Shown: positions 18,526 through 27,400 of the stretch, in pieces
How the letters are laid out: each line of letters begins with the position of its first letter
Numbering within the stretch: position 1 is the stretch's first letter
DNA from: Clostridia bacterium
Lineage (GTDB): Bacteria > Bacillota > Clostridia > Christensenellales > Borkfalkiaceae
NCBI GenBank assembly: GCA_017465865.1
Contig: JAFTVF010000006.1
Coordinates: 186,001-250,000 of the forward strand
DNA length: 64,000 bases
Direction of reading: 5' to 3'
The notes under the pieces: model-generated
The model's input: the letters and a program-made list of their open reading frames with translations, nothing else
The model's database searches: none
Told to the model about the DNA's origin: nothing
Position numbers and translations under genes: made by a program

Positions 18526-19413
18526 ATGAAAGAAATGCCGCAAACGAAAAAATTTTATATGCACAAGATTTCGAATTTGTTGAACGTGCAAAAGATCGTA
18601 ACGATACATTATCAGGCGTTGGAGAAAAATTATACGTTCCCCGAAGAAACGCATGATTTTTGGGAGATCAATTACGCGGACAAGGAAGATATTTTCGTCA
18701 TTCTCGACGGGCAGAAAATCGAGCTGAAACAGGGCGAGATTATTTTTATCAAGCCAAATCAGCCGCATTACGTCGAAAGCGGGAATAAAGAACCGAATCT
18801 TTTCATTATCTCGTTTACCTGCCGTTCGGAATCTATGCAGTTCTTTGCCGATAAAAAGTATTCCGTACCCGAAAATTATCGGTATCTCTTGCAAAACATT
18901 ATGACGGAAGCCACGGATACCTTTCAAATCCCCGAATTCGATCCGAATTTGACGGAATTAAAGCTGCGCGAAAACCCAAATCTCGGCGGAGAACAGATCA
19001 TTAAAAATTCTTTGGAAGCCCTACTCATTTATCTATTGCGGAGCGAGCAAAAACGGGAAACCACGCAGGAATTTTTCGTATCGAAGATCGCGGATTCGTC
19101 AGAGCTGGAAGACGAGATCGTACGTATTCTCACTTCGAGGATCTACGGGAAATTCACCTTAGCGGATCTGAGCAACGAATTGCACTACGGCACGACGAGG
19201 CTTTGCACGTTTTTCCGTGAAAAGACGGGACGGAGCATTTACCAGACTTATCTGAAATTGAAAATCGACGAAGCGAAAAAGCTGATACGGAAAAACAAAT
19301 CCTTTTCAGAGATTACCGATCTTCTGTGCTTTGATTCGATATCTACGTTTACGTTCGTATTCAAAAAACACGTGGGAATGACCCCCAGCGAATACCGAAA
19401 CAGTATCAAATAA
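18526..19413 (+). CDS. AraC-family transcriptional regulator
   Basis: A 295-residue regulator. The N-terminal half is a cupin-type sugar-sensing domain (IFVILDGQKIELKQGEIIFIKPNQPHYVES at about 55-85). The C-terminal 100 residues hold two helix-turn-helix motifs, FTLADLSNELHYGTTRLCTFFREKTG and FSEITDLLCFDSISTFTFVFKKHVGMTPSEYR, the second being the AraC signature. It is divergent from the NahK-ROK operon and probably controls it in response to a sugar. A canonical promoter places the transcription start on the ATG. Confidence 0.92.
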   Translation: MKEMPQTKKFYMHKISNLLNVQKIVTIHYQALEKNYTFPEETHDFWEINYADKEDIFVILDGQKIELKQGEIIFIKPNQPHYVESGNKEPNLFIISFTCRSESMQFFADKKYSVPENYRYLLQNIMTEATDTFQIPEFDPNLTELKLRENPNLGGEQIIKNSLEALLIYLLRSEQKRETTQEFFVSKIADSSELEDEIVRILTSRIYGKFTLADLSNELHYGTTRLCTFFREKTGRSIYQTYLKLKIDEAKKLIRKNKSFSEITDLLCFDSISTFTFVFKKHVGMTPSEYRNSIK

Positions 19414-19417
19414 CGCG

Positions 19418-19447
19418 AAACCACCGATTGTCCGTCGGTGGTTTTTT
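19418..19447. terminator. Terminator after the AraC gene, convergent with yitT
   Basis: AACCACCGA/TCGGTGGTT stem with a 7-base loop and a T-run on the plus strand; A-rich on the other side so it may serve both genes. Confidence 0.85.
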
Positions 19448-19458
19448 AGTATGTATTA

Positions 19459-20322
19459 TTATTGTTGTAAGGATTGAAAGCCTTGACCTCGGACTTCCGC
19501 CGCGTCGTTGATAATGATAAACGCGTGTTCGTCAATGCTCTTTACTATGTTTTTGAGCTGTGTCAACTGACGGTTTTTCACGCAGGTCAACAATACGTCG
19601 TGATCTTTATTCGTATACATTCCCTGCCCGTCCAGCATCGTGATACCGCGCGGACTGTTATGTAACAAGGTGTCGGAGATCTCTTTGCCTTTGTCGGTAA
19701 TGATAATACAGAGCTTGGATTTTTCCAGACCCACCAAAACGATTTCAGAGACTTTCGTGCTGACGAATACGACGATGAGCGCGTACAGCATGTTGTCGGG
19801 GTTCTTCGTGAAGATCGCGCCGAGCACGACGATAAGCCCGTCTAAAATTCCCACGCAAACGGGGATTTTCAGCACTTTCGTCCAACGGGAGATCAATCGA
19901 CCAAGCAGTTCCGTACCGCCGCTGGAAAATTCGTATTTCACGAACAGACCGATGCCCACGCCCTGACAAACGCCGCCGTATAATGCGGCAAGCACGGGGT
20001 TTTCCGCCGACCATTTGATAAAGACGAGCAGGTCGGTGGCAACGCCCAAAACGGTGATCGTCAACAGGCATTTGAGGATAAATTTAATACCGCAGAATTT
20101 GATACCGAGTAATAAAATAGGTATGTTGATCACGATCGAGATCATACCGATCTTAATATTTTCGTTGAGATAATTGAGTAGTACCGAAAGCCCCGAAACC
20201 CCGCCCGCGATAATGGAATTGGGCGCAAGGAACAAGACCGTGCTCAGCGCGTAGCAGATACAGCCGAACACCATAAACAAATAGCCTTGTATTTGCTGAT
20301 AAACCTTTTTCTTTTCCAACAT
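19459..20322 (-). CDS. YitT family membrane protein
   Basis: A 287-residue protein with an N-terminal membrane domain of about six hydrophobic segments (residues 12-200; for example NSIIAGGVSGLSVLL and GGVCQGVGIGLFVKYEFSSGGTELL) and a C-terminal soluble DUF2179 domain (about 210-280, LCIIITDKGKEISDTLLHNSPRGITMLDGQGMYT). This is the standard YitT architecture. The biochemical function of the family is not established. It is transcribed alone from a TTGACA/TATAGT promoter. Confidence 0.9.
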   Translation of the reverse strand: MLEKKKVYQQIQGYLFMVFGCICYALSTVLFLAPNSIIAGGVSGLSVLLNYLNENIKIGMISIVINIPILLLGIKFCGIKFILKCLLTITVLGVATDLLVFIKWSAENPVLAALYGGVCQGVGIGLFVKYEFSSGGTELLGRLISRWTKVLKIPVCVGILDGLIVVLGAIFTKNPDNMLYALIVVFVSTKVSEIVLVGLEKSKLCIIITDKGKEISDTLLHNSPRGITMLDGQGMYTNKDHDVLLTCVKNRQLTQLKNIVKSIDEHAFIIINDAAEVRGQGFQSLQQ

Positions 20323-20369
20323 TCTATGCCTCGAATAAACGCATTGTTCGTCCTGTTATGGACTTCAAT

Positions 20370-20398
20370 ACTATAACATTCTTTACTGTTCTTGTCAA
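20370..20398 (-). promoter_or_regulatory. Promoter of the yitT-like gene
   Basis: Minus strand TTGACA (20393-20398), 17 bp, TATAGT (20370-20375), with a leader of about 40 bases carrying GAGG. Confidence 0.7.
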
Positions 20399-20418
20399 CG
20401 ATTTTCCCACGCTTTTTA

Positions 20419-21075
20419 TCAATCGTTATCGCAACGCTCTATCGAGCGAATGAAAGCGTTTTCTGACATAATTTCGTTCAGACGGGTGGACGAGAATTCC
20501 TTATCGGTGTTCAGCGTTGCGTTGTATACGAGCTGATTGCCGTCCCTCGTCAATACGAGTTGATTAAATCGGTCCGTACCGAAGATTTCTTTAATTCTGC
20601 GGTTTTCATCGCCGGTTTGTAAAAATTCAATCTTTACGGAATAATAGCGTTTGGAATGGAAAATACCGAATTTCAAATGGAAAATGCACTGTGCTATAAT
20701 CAGAATTGCCGTTACGCCGAGCGCGATCACGTACAATCTTCCCCCGCAAGCCATGCCTACGCCCGCAGTCGCCCAAACGCCTGCCGCCGTCGTAAGACCG
20801 TGCACTTCGTGTTGTTTATACACGATCATACCCGCGCCGAGGAAGCCGACGCCCGAAACGATTTGCGCCGCTACGCGCGCAGAATCCGCCGCGCTTCCGA
20901 ACGCGTATTTGGATACGACCATCATAAGAGCCGAGCCGACGCATACGATCGTATGCGTACGGATACCCGCTTCCTTGAACCGCAATTTCCGCTCGAAACC
21001 GATTGCAAAGCCCAACGCTACGGCAAGTAACAAATCCAACAAAATCCTTGCTTCAAATAAAAAAGTTTCCATCAT
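20419..21075 (-). CDS. MgtC/SapB family membrane protein
   Basis: A 218-residue inner-membrane protein. The N-terminal 140 residues hold four to five hydrophobic segments with the family patterns LLAVALGFAIGFERKLRFKEAGIRTHTIVCVGSAL, VSGVGFLGAGMI and GLTTAAGVWATAGVGMACG. The C-terminal cytoplasmic part (about 145-218) is ACT-like. MgtC proteins inhibit F-type ATP synthase and aid survival under magnesium limitation in pathogens; in commensals the role is less clear. Two adjacent ATG codons follow GGAGAA; the first is used here. Confidence 0.9.
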   Translation of the reverse strand: MMETFLFEARILLDLLLAVALGFAIGFERKLRFKEAGIRTHTIVCVGSALMMVVSKYAFGSAADSARVAAQIVSGVGFLGAGMIVYKQHEVHGLTTAAGVWATAGVGMACGGRLYVIALGVTAILIIAQCIFHLKFGIFHSKRYYSVKIEFLQTGDENRRIKEIFGTDRFNQLVLTRDGNQLVYNATLNTDKEFSSTRLNEIMSENAFIRSIERCDND

Positions 21076-21104
21076 TTCTCCAAAGAAATATATTTATTCA
21101 TAAT

Positions 21105-21132
21105 ATTATATCACCTTTTCAAAATATGTCAA
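21105..21132 (-). promoter_or_regulatory. Promoter of the mgtC-like gene
   Basis: Minus strand TTGACA (21127-21132), 16 bp, TATAAT (21105-21110). Confidence 0.7.
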
Positions 21133-21174
21133 GACTTTTTGGAAAAATTTTATAAAAAATCATAGCCGAACCTT

Positions 21175-22902
21175 TTATTCTTTGAACTGATACCGATACA
21201 AATCCGCGTACAGTCCGCCCTGCTTTACCAATTCTTCGTGCGAACCGCGTTCGGTGATCTCTCCATCGGTGAGTACGAGGATCTCGTCCGCGTTTTTCAC
21301 CGTTGAAAGTCGGTGTGCGACGACCAGCGTCGTTCTCCCCTCCGAAAGCTCGGATAATGCGCTCTGCACCTGCATTTCCGTCATATTATCCAAAGCGCTC
21401 GTCGCTTCGTCGAGTATCAATATAGGAGGATTTTTCAAAAATGCGCGTGCAATCGAGATACGCTGTTTCTGTCCGCCTGACAATTTCACGCCGCGTTCCC
21501 CCACTTCCGTATCATATCCGTCGGGCAGGCTCATAACGTAATCGTGGATATTGGCGCGTTTTGCAGCGAGAAGCATTTCCGCTTCCGATTTTTCAGGCGA
21601 GCCGTACATGATATTGTCGCGAACACTGCCCGAGAACAGGAATACGTCCTGTTGTACGACTGCTATTTTTTCGCGCAAACGCGACGAGCTAACGTCGTTG
21701 ATATCCACGCCGCCGATCGTGATTTTACCGTCGCCGCGCAGATAGAAACGGGGCAATAAATGACAAATCGTCGTTTTTCCGCCACCCGAAGCGCCGACAA
21801 GCGCGACCGTCTGTCCTTTCTTAACTGTGAACGATACGCCCTTTAAGACTTCCGCGCCCTTTTGTCCCTTGGCGTTGTATCCGAAATTGACGTTCTCGAA
21901 TACGATATCGCCGTTAAGCTCCGCGTCGATCGGTGTTTCGGGTTCGTATTCGGAGGGAGTATCCATCACCTCGCAAAACCGCTTAAAGCCCGTCATACCG
22001 TCTTGGATCTGCTCAAATAAATTGATCAGCGTACGAATGGGCGTGAGCAGCATGGTGATATACAAAATATACGCGGTGAAATCGGGCGCGGTGATAACGT
22101 CGTAAAAGAACAGGAAACCGCCCGATACGAGCGCTATAAGGTATAAAAAATCGTTAAATGCGGACATTCCCGCCTGGAACCCGCCCATAGCACGATACGC
22201 CGATTTTCGGGCGTTTTTGAACTTGCCGTTGACCTCGTCGAACTTCTCGCGTTCGGTCTGTTCGGCATTATACGCTTTCGTAATACGCACCCCCGACACC
22301 GAGGATTCGATTTCCGCATTGAGCGCCGCGACCGTTTTTCGGGATTCCTCGAAGGCTTTTTTCATTTTTCTGCGGGTGCGCGCCGCAAATAGGATCATAA
22401 AAGGAACGTAACAAAGTACGATAAGGGATAACCACGAATTGATAAGAAGCAGCATTACGATCGCGCCGATGATGGAAATGAAGGAATTGAACAGATCCTC
22501 AGGGCCGTGGTGCGCCAGCTCGGAAACCTCCATAAGGTCGTTGATGATCCGCGACATGACCGTACCCGTTTTATTCTCGTCGAAGAAAGAAAACGGCAGC
22601 GTTTCGATATGCCGAAACAGATCCCGCCGCATATCCCCTTGTATTTTCACGCCGAGGACGTGCCCCCAATACCCGACGACGAAAGTCAAAATACTTTTTA
22701 ACGCATAGATACAAGCAAGCACGATCGCCCAAACGACGAGCAAACGCAGGTTACCGTTCGGAACGAAATCGTTCATGATATTCCGCGCGATCATGGGATA
22801 GAACATATTGCAAACGGAAATGGTGAACGAGCATATGAGGTCTAAAATAAACATTTTTTTATGCGGTTTGTAATACCCAAAAAACCTACGTATCTTATTC
22901 AT
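21175..22902 (-). CDS. ABC transporter, fused permease and ATPase (exporter type)
   Basis: A 575-residue half-transporter that works as a dimer. Six membrane helices lie in residues 15-310, with the type IV exporter pattern HIETLPFSFFDENKTGTVMSRIINDL. The ATPase domain (about 335-575) has Walker A GASGGGKTT, signature LSGGQKQRISIARAFL, Walker B ILILDEATSALD and H-loop VVAHRLS. It is monocistronic; the substrate (lipid, peptide or drug) cannot be inferred. Confidence 0.92.
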   Translation of the reverse strand: MNKIRRFFGYYKPHKKMFILDLICSFTISVCNMFYPMIARNIMNDFVPNGNLRLLVVWAIVLACIYALKSILTFVVGYWGHVLGVKIQGDMRRDLFRHIETLPFSFFDENKTGTVMSRIINDLMEVSELAHHGPEDLFNSFISIIGAIVMLLLINSWLSLIVLCYVPFMILFAARTRRKMKKAFEESRKTVAALNAEIESSVSGVRITKAYNAEQTEREKFDEVNGKFKNARKSAYRAMGGFQAGMSAFNDFLYLIALVSGGFLFFYDVITAPDFTAYILYITMLLTPIRTLINLFEQIQDGMTGFKRFCEVMDTPSEYEPETPIDAELNGDIVFENVNFGYNAKGQKGAEVLKGVSFTVKKGQTVALVGASGGGKTTICHLLPRFYLRGDGKITIGGVDINDVSSSRLREKIAVVQQDVFLFSGSVRDNIMYGSPEKSEAEMLLAAKRANIHDYVMSLPDGYDTEVGERGVKLSGGQKQRISIARAFLKNPPILILDEATSALDNMTEMQVQSALSELSEGRTTLVVAHRLSTVKNADEILVLTDGEITERGSHEELVKQGGLYADLYRYQFKE

Positions 22903-22970
22903 AGTAAAATTCCAATTTTATTTTTATATTATTTTATCATAGCGCGACGAAAAAATCAACTTATGAAAAC

Positions 22971-23000
22971 GGAAAAACCGCGCTTTTCACGCGGTTTTCG
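22971..23000 (-). terminator. Terminator of the gpx-ohrR operon
   Basis: AAAACCGCG/CGCGGTTTT stem with a 7-base loop; on the minus strand it ends in TTTTTCCGTTTT. Confidence 0.8.
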
Positions 23001-23002
23001 TT

Positions 23003-23455
23003 TTATTCTTCCATATTCCCGAGCACTTTATGCAACAACTGATACAATGCCACGCTCTCTTGCGGTTCAAGTTGTATACAGCCCGCTATTTTTTGCGGCA
23101 CTGCTATCGCTCGTTCCTTCAAATTCTCGCCCTTTTCCGTGATCGCTACGATCAATAAACGCTCGTCCGCAGCGCTGCGTTGGCGTTTTACGTAGCCTTT
23201 TTGTTCCAAACTCTTCAATACGGGCGTGAGTGTGCCCGAGTCCAGAAACAATTTTTTGCCAAGTGCTTTTACAGAGCATTGTTTTTCTTCCCAAAACACC
23301 ATCATTGCGATATATTGCGTATACGTGAGGTCCAACTCGTCCAAATACGGGCGGTATCTTCTGATGATCTCTTTCGAGCACGCATATAACGGAAAACACA
23401 ACTGATTTTCCAATTTTAACGCCGCGTATTTATCTTTTCTTTCGTCCATATCCAC
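23003..23455 (-). CDS. OhrR-type MarR regulator (peroxide sensor)
   Basis: A 150-residue winged-helix repressor. The segment LENQLCFPLYACSKEI places a cysteine at residue 20, matching the redox-sensing Cys15 of Bacillus subtilis OhrR, and YRPYLDELDLTYTQYIAMMVFWE carries the conserved tyrosines that contact it. The wing region LFLDSGTLTPVLKSLEQKGYVKRQRSAADER is typical. Organic peroxides oxidise the cysteine and release the repressor from DNA. It lies 6 bp downstream of a glutathione peroxidase gene, whose promoter carries an OhrR-like operator, so it should control its own operon. Confidence 0.88.
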   Translation of the reverse strand: MDMDERKDKYAALKLENQLCFPLYACSKEIIRRYRPYLDELDLTYTQYIAMMVFWEEKQCSVKALGKKLFLDSGTLTPVLKSLEQKGYVKRQRSAADERLLIVAITEKGENLKERAIAVPQKIAGCIQLEPQESVALYQLLHKVLGNMEE

Positions 23456-23461
23456 CTCGAC

Positions 23462-23935
23462 TTATAAAAGCGCCGCTATTTTTGCGTCGATCGCTTCGGG
23501 TTTTACCGTCGGCGCAAAACGTGCCACGACTTCGCCGTTACGATTTACAAGGAATTTCGTAAAGTTCCATTTAATCTTCTTGCCCATAAACCCACCTTTC
23601 TGAGATTTCAGATAGGTGTAAAGCGGAGCTTCGTTTTTGCCGTTTACTTCAATTTTTGCAAACTGGCGGAAACTTACGCCGTAACGTGCCTGACAAAAGC
23701 TCACGATCTCCTCTTCCGTGCCGGGCGCTTGATTGCCGAACTGGTTACAAGGGAAATCTAAAATTTCCAAGCCCTGTTCTTTGTATTTTTTATACAAATT
23801 CTCCAAGCCCTCGTATTGCGGCGTAAATCCGCAACCGGTCGCCGTGTTTACGATCAACAACACTTTCCCTTTGTATTCAGCTAAATCCAGTTCATCACCT
23901 TTTGCCGTTTTCATTTTGAAATCATAGATACTCAT
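23462..23935 (-). CDS. Glutathione peroxidase family thiol peroxidase
   Basis: A 157-residue cytoplasmic peroxidase reducing organic hydroperoxides, in bacteria usually with thioredoxin. The peroxidatic residue is a normal cysteine, C35 in VNTATGCGFTPQY, not selenocysteine. The other active-site signatures are present: LDFPCNQFGNQAPGT with the glutamine, and IKWNFTKFLV with the tryptophan and asparagine. Its length is typical. It is the first gene of an operon with OhrR, which normally controls Ohr; here a GPx takes that place. Confidence 0.93.
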   Translation of the reverse strand: MSIYDFKMKTAKGDELDLAEYKGKVLLIVNTATGCGFTPQYEGLENLYKKYKEQGLEILDFPCNQFGNQAPGTEEEIVSFCQARYGVSFRQFAKIEVNGKNEAPLYTYLKSQKGGFMGKKIKWNFTKFLVNRNGEVVARFAPTVKPEAIDAKIAALL

Positions 23936-23956
23936 AAATTTTTTCTCCTTATAAAT

Positions 23957-23984
23957 AAATTGTATGCAATTTAATTTTGCAAAA
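23957..23984 (-). promoter_or_regulatory. OhrR-box-like operator before gpx
   Basis: On the minus strand GCAAAATTAAATTGCATACAATTTA resembles the AT-rich TACAATTTAATTGTATACAATT array upstream of B. subtilis ohrA. It spans the predicted transcription start, right for repression. Confidence 0.6.
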
Positions 23985-23986
23985 CC

Positions 23987-24015
23987 ATTATAACATTTCT
24001 ATTATTTAGTGTCAA
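23987..24015 (-). promoter_or_regulatory. Promoter of gpx-ohrR
   Basis: Consensus TTGACA (24010-24015), 17 bp, TATAAT (23987-23992) on the minus strand. A perfect consensus promoter implies tight control by a repressor. Confidence 0.85.
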
Positions 24016-24140
24016 GCATTTTGTGTAAAAAATGCTGATTAAGGTTTTGGGATATATTTCCTTTTCAAGGGAAAGGTTTAGAATCAAAAAGCGTTTTTCA
24101 AAAATTTTTTTTATTTTTTGAAAAAAGAAGCAAATATGGC

Positions 24141-24169
24141 TTGACTTTTCCCCTAATTTTAACTATAAT
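24141..24169 (+). promoter_or_regulatory. Promoter of tRNA-Thr
   Basis: TTGACT (24141-24146), 17 bp, TATAAT (24164-24169), 19 bases before the tRNA. Confidence 0.8.
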
Positions 24170-24188
24170 GTCATAGTAAACTTGAAAT

Positions 24189-24264
<76 letters not shown>

Positions 24265-24290
24265 AAAGAACACCTTTCGGTGTTCTTTTT
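24265..24290 (+). terminator. Terminator of tRNA-Thr
   Basis: AAGAACACC/GGTGTTCTT stem, 4-base loop, T-run. Confidence 0.85.
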
Positions 24291-24297
24291 TTGCTTT

Positions 24298-24398
24298 CCG
24301 CCGACCTCCTACTCTATTTTATTGGACGAGGTCGGGGTGACGCTCGCCCGCTCGCTATTCCGTCACTGCGTTCCTTACAAATCCGCCTAGTAGCTCCA
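24298..24398 (+). repeat. tRNA-Thr 3'-end echo (inverted stub plus two direct copies)
   Basis: Bases 24298-24308 are the reverse complement of tRNA bases 24231-24241. Bases 24324-24335 repeat tRNA bases 24227-24238 (12 bp). Bases 24378-24398 repeat tRNA bases 24244-24264 (21 bp, T loop through CCA). The first two copies pair as CCGACCTC/GAGGTCGG. GTCGGGG (24331-24337) is shared with the tRNA-Leu echo, and GTGACG/CGTCAC makes a second hairpin before the 3' copy. No tRNA can fold from this block. Confidence 0.85.
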
Positions 24399-24399
24399 T

Positions 24400-24443
24400 A
24401 AAAAATGCGAAATCCTTTATGATTGAAGGATTTCGCATTTTTT
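24400..24443. terminator. Bidirectional terminator after the tRNA-Thr echo and the sugar locus
   Basis: AAAAATGCGAAATCCTT/AAGGATTTCGCATTTTT, a perfect 17-bp stem with A- and T-runs on both sides. It closes the long minus-strand sugar operon. Confidence 0.9.
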
Positions 24444-24481
24444 ATACGAAAACAACAGTTTCCAGAGCACAAATTCATTGT

Positions 24482-27400
24482 TTAGTTCAAGTTTTCACTT
24501 AAATTCAGCGTTGATTTTCCGCTCAAACTTACACGAATAACCGTTTCTCCTCCGTTCGTTTTGGCAATTTCCGTTCCGTCCAAATATACCCTCGTATTTT
24601 GCGAAGAAAGGATATGTAAATCACAAATGCCAAAACCGTATAATTCATACGCTTGACCGTTTTCAGCACTTGCGACAACGTTCACTTGCTCGGTCGTTGC
24701 GTATACCGCGCTTTCTGCCTGATATGCGATCTCTAAGAGCTTTCGTTCTTCCACTGTACAATCAAAAACAAGATCGCCTTTTACTACTTCCACGGTTTTA
24801 TTGTTGCCGATCGCCGTCCAATCGGTATTCAACAGATATAATTTACCACCGTTGCCATTTTTCCAATCCGACCAGTAGACTTGATTTTCCGCGTCTTTGA
24901 CGAAAATATCCTTTTTCGCGTGCAGCTCCAACAAAGTCTGCATAATATTCGCGGTTATATATTTTAATTTTTCGTGCCCGGGATAGGCGTATACGCACAA
25001 TAAATACGCATATCCTTTTCCTACTTTTTTCCTTACCAGTACAGGACGGTTATTCTTCTTGTCGATCAAACAAATTTCCGCATCGCCAAGCATTACCTCT
25101 GCCAACAGACAAGCCCCGTCCTCCTCTTCCGATTTCGCAGGTCGGCGGATCAGCTCTCGTTTTTCCGTATAATCCTTTGCGGGAAAACCCATGCTTTCTA
25201 TGCTCTCGGATAATTCCTCGCAGGGCTTCCCCACGCGAACGCCGAATAAATCGTAAACGTCGCCGTCGTTATACAGATCCGCATTATCCCAATCCTTAAA
25301 TAATTTCCGATCTACCCTTTGAGAAAGCTGCGGAACGGCTAAGACGATAGTACCGCCTTGTTCGGCGTAGCTTTTCAATCGCTGATAATCGTTTTCAAAG
25401 CTATCGCACACGCCAACGCTTTGTTTCGCCATCGTATTCCAGCCGAGCATAAATAAAATTTTATATTGCGCGTATATTTCTTGCGGAGCTTCTATCGGTA
25501 AAAAATCCCATTCGCCGTAAGGATTTGCAGAAAAGAGTTTACGCGTTTTATACGGATCTTGATTTAGAGGTGCTAAATAGATTTGAGGCGCAACGACCTC
25601 TAAAAGGTGCATACCCTTTTCAGGCTGTCTATGTCCCCATTCCTCCTCCGAAGCACCGTGCTTGCCCCAAATTCGCCTATCCTCATTTTCATACAAGCGT
25701 TCCATGGGCGCGTTGCAAGTGGACAAAGCCGTAAAAGGCGCTTGGTGTCTGCCCTGAATAAAAGCAATATCCACTTGGGGTTGACCTAATCTTGCATGCG
25801 TTTGAATATGCTTATAAAACTCTGCGGTAACCTTTTGTTTCTCCAAGGTCATATAATCGTCGTTTACCATACGGTAATATTTATTGTTCTGGAATAAACT
25901 ATCCTCTTCAAATACGAAATTCGCGCCGAATACCCACGGCAGGTAGGTTTCCAGCCAATATCTGCCTATGCCCGTTTCCAATTCCGCTTGAAAATTATGC
26001 TGCGAGGCGATATGCGCGCCCCAAATCGGTTTATTATACGCCCTTGCCGCCCCGCGCGCATCGGGTAAAATCGTAAGATGATGTCCAACGCAGGTTTCGT
26101 GGCGCAAAATATCAAAGCCAGCTTGGTACGCATAACGAGCTCCCCCGCTTGCATCGCCCATCGCCACTTTGACGCCTTTTACCTTTAACCCGTTATAAAC
26201 CTCGTTGAGTTCTTTGACCGATAAACGCTCCGCCTCGTCCACGGTTTTAACGGCAGGATTGTGAAAATATTCCCCCCAATAAAAAATCCCCGTGCTTTCG
26301 TGGTCGCCGACCGCCAAGCCGTACTCCCCCGAAGCGTCGGCAATCGTTTCCGAAAGCCAAGATTTGACGGTGTGTCCTACGGCGATCACGTCCGTAAAAA
26401 TACCGTATTTTTTGCATTTTGCCGCAATATCGTACACTTTATCGATTTGCGGATTCCATTGACCGTACCGCCTGAACATTACGTAATTCCCCATCTGCCC
26501 GTCAAGCAGTTTTCGGAAATAATACTCGTAATTTTCAGGGGCGTCCAGCTTTATCTCTATACCTGTCTTCGGCTCGATTTTTTCCCGTTCTCCGTCCCAA
26601 ACCTCGGCGACGACCGCACAGCTTTTATTCCCCCGTTTTTTATCCGTAAACCGGATTTCTATTCTTTCCCCCGCCGTTGTCGTTTTGAAAAAATATTCGT
26701 TTTCACCGCATTGTAATATATTATTCGCCGTCGCCCGTATCGCCGTTTCCCCGCTCGGCGTACATACGCACACACCGCCCGTGCACTCGATATGTAGATC
26801 GGTGGGATATAACGCATACAATCTAACGGAAAAAACTTGTCCTTTTACAAGCCATTTCGGACAAGATAAAATTTGCAAATGTTGGACTTTTTCCACGAAA
26901 AATCTTACCATTTGCACCAAAACGACCTTTTTTTCGTCGTGATTGATAATTTCAACGGCGTTTCCGTTTTTCCTCAACAGCGCAACGGGCACGGTAAAAA
27001 AGGTTTCCTCGAAATGCTGGGAATGATCGTCCCAATTACAAGAAAATTTACTGTTTCTGTAAACGCTTTTTCCGTTAATTACAATTTCATAATCGGCAAC
27101 GCCGTTCACAGGCTCGTCGCGAACGTCGCTCTGGCTTTGTATTACCCGTATCGCGCCCTCGACTTTTACTTCCTCGTCCGCGTTTTCTTCCGCTGAAAAA
27201 TCAAAGCTCGATTTTACCCTTTCACCGCAAGGCACAACCACGCCGTTTACGCCGAAAAAGCTGTTTTGCCTGCCGTCAAATTCCTTGCCTTTCAAGCGAA
27301 TTTCGCCCGCTTTTTGCTTTGCCAAATACCACTCGTGGTCTTTCAAATACACGTGCATAACGGCGAATAAAAAAGGATTTTCCGTATCGAAAACAAGATG

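Noticed and set aside
24094..24125. AT-only hairpin upstream of the tRNA-Thr promoter
   Set aside because: TTTTTCAAAAA/TTTTTGAAAAA can arise from base composition, and no gene ends next to it; no function is claimed.
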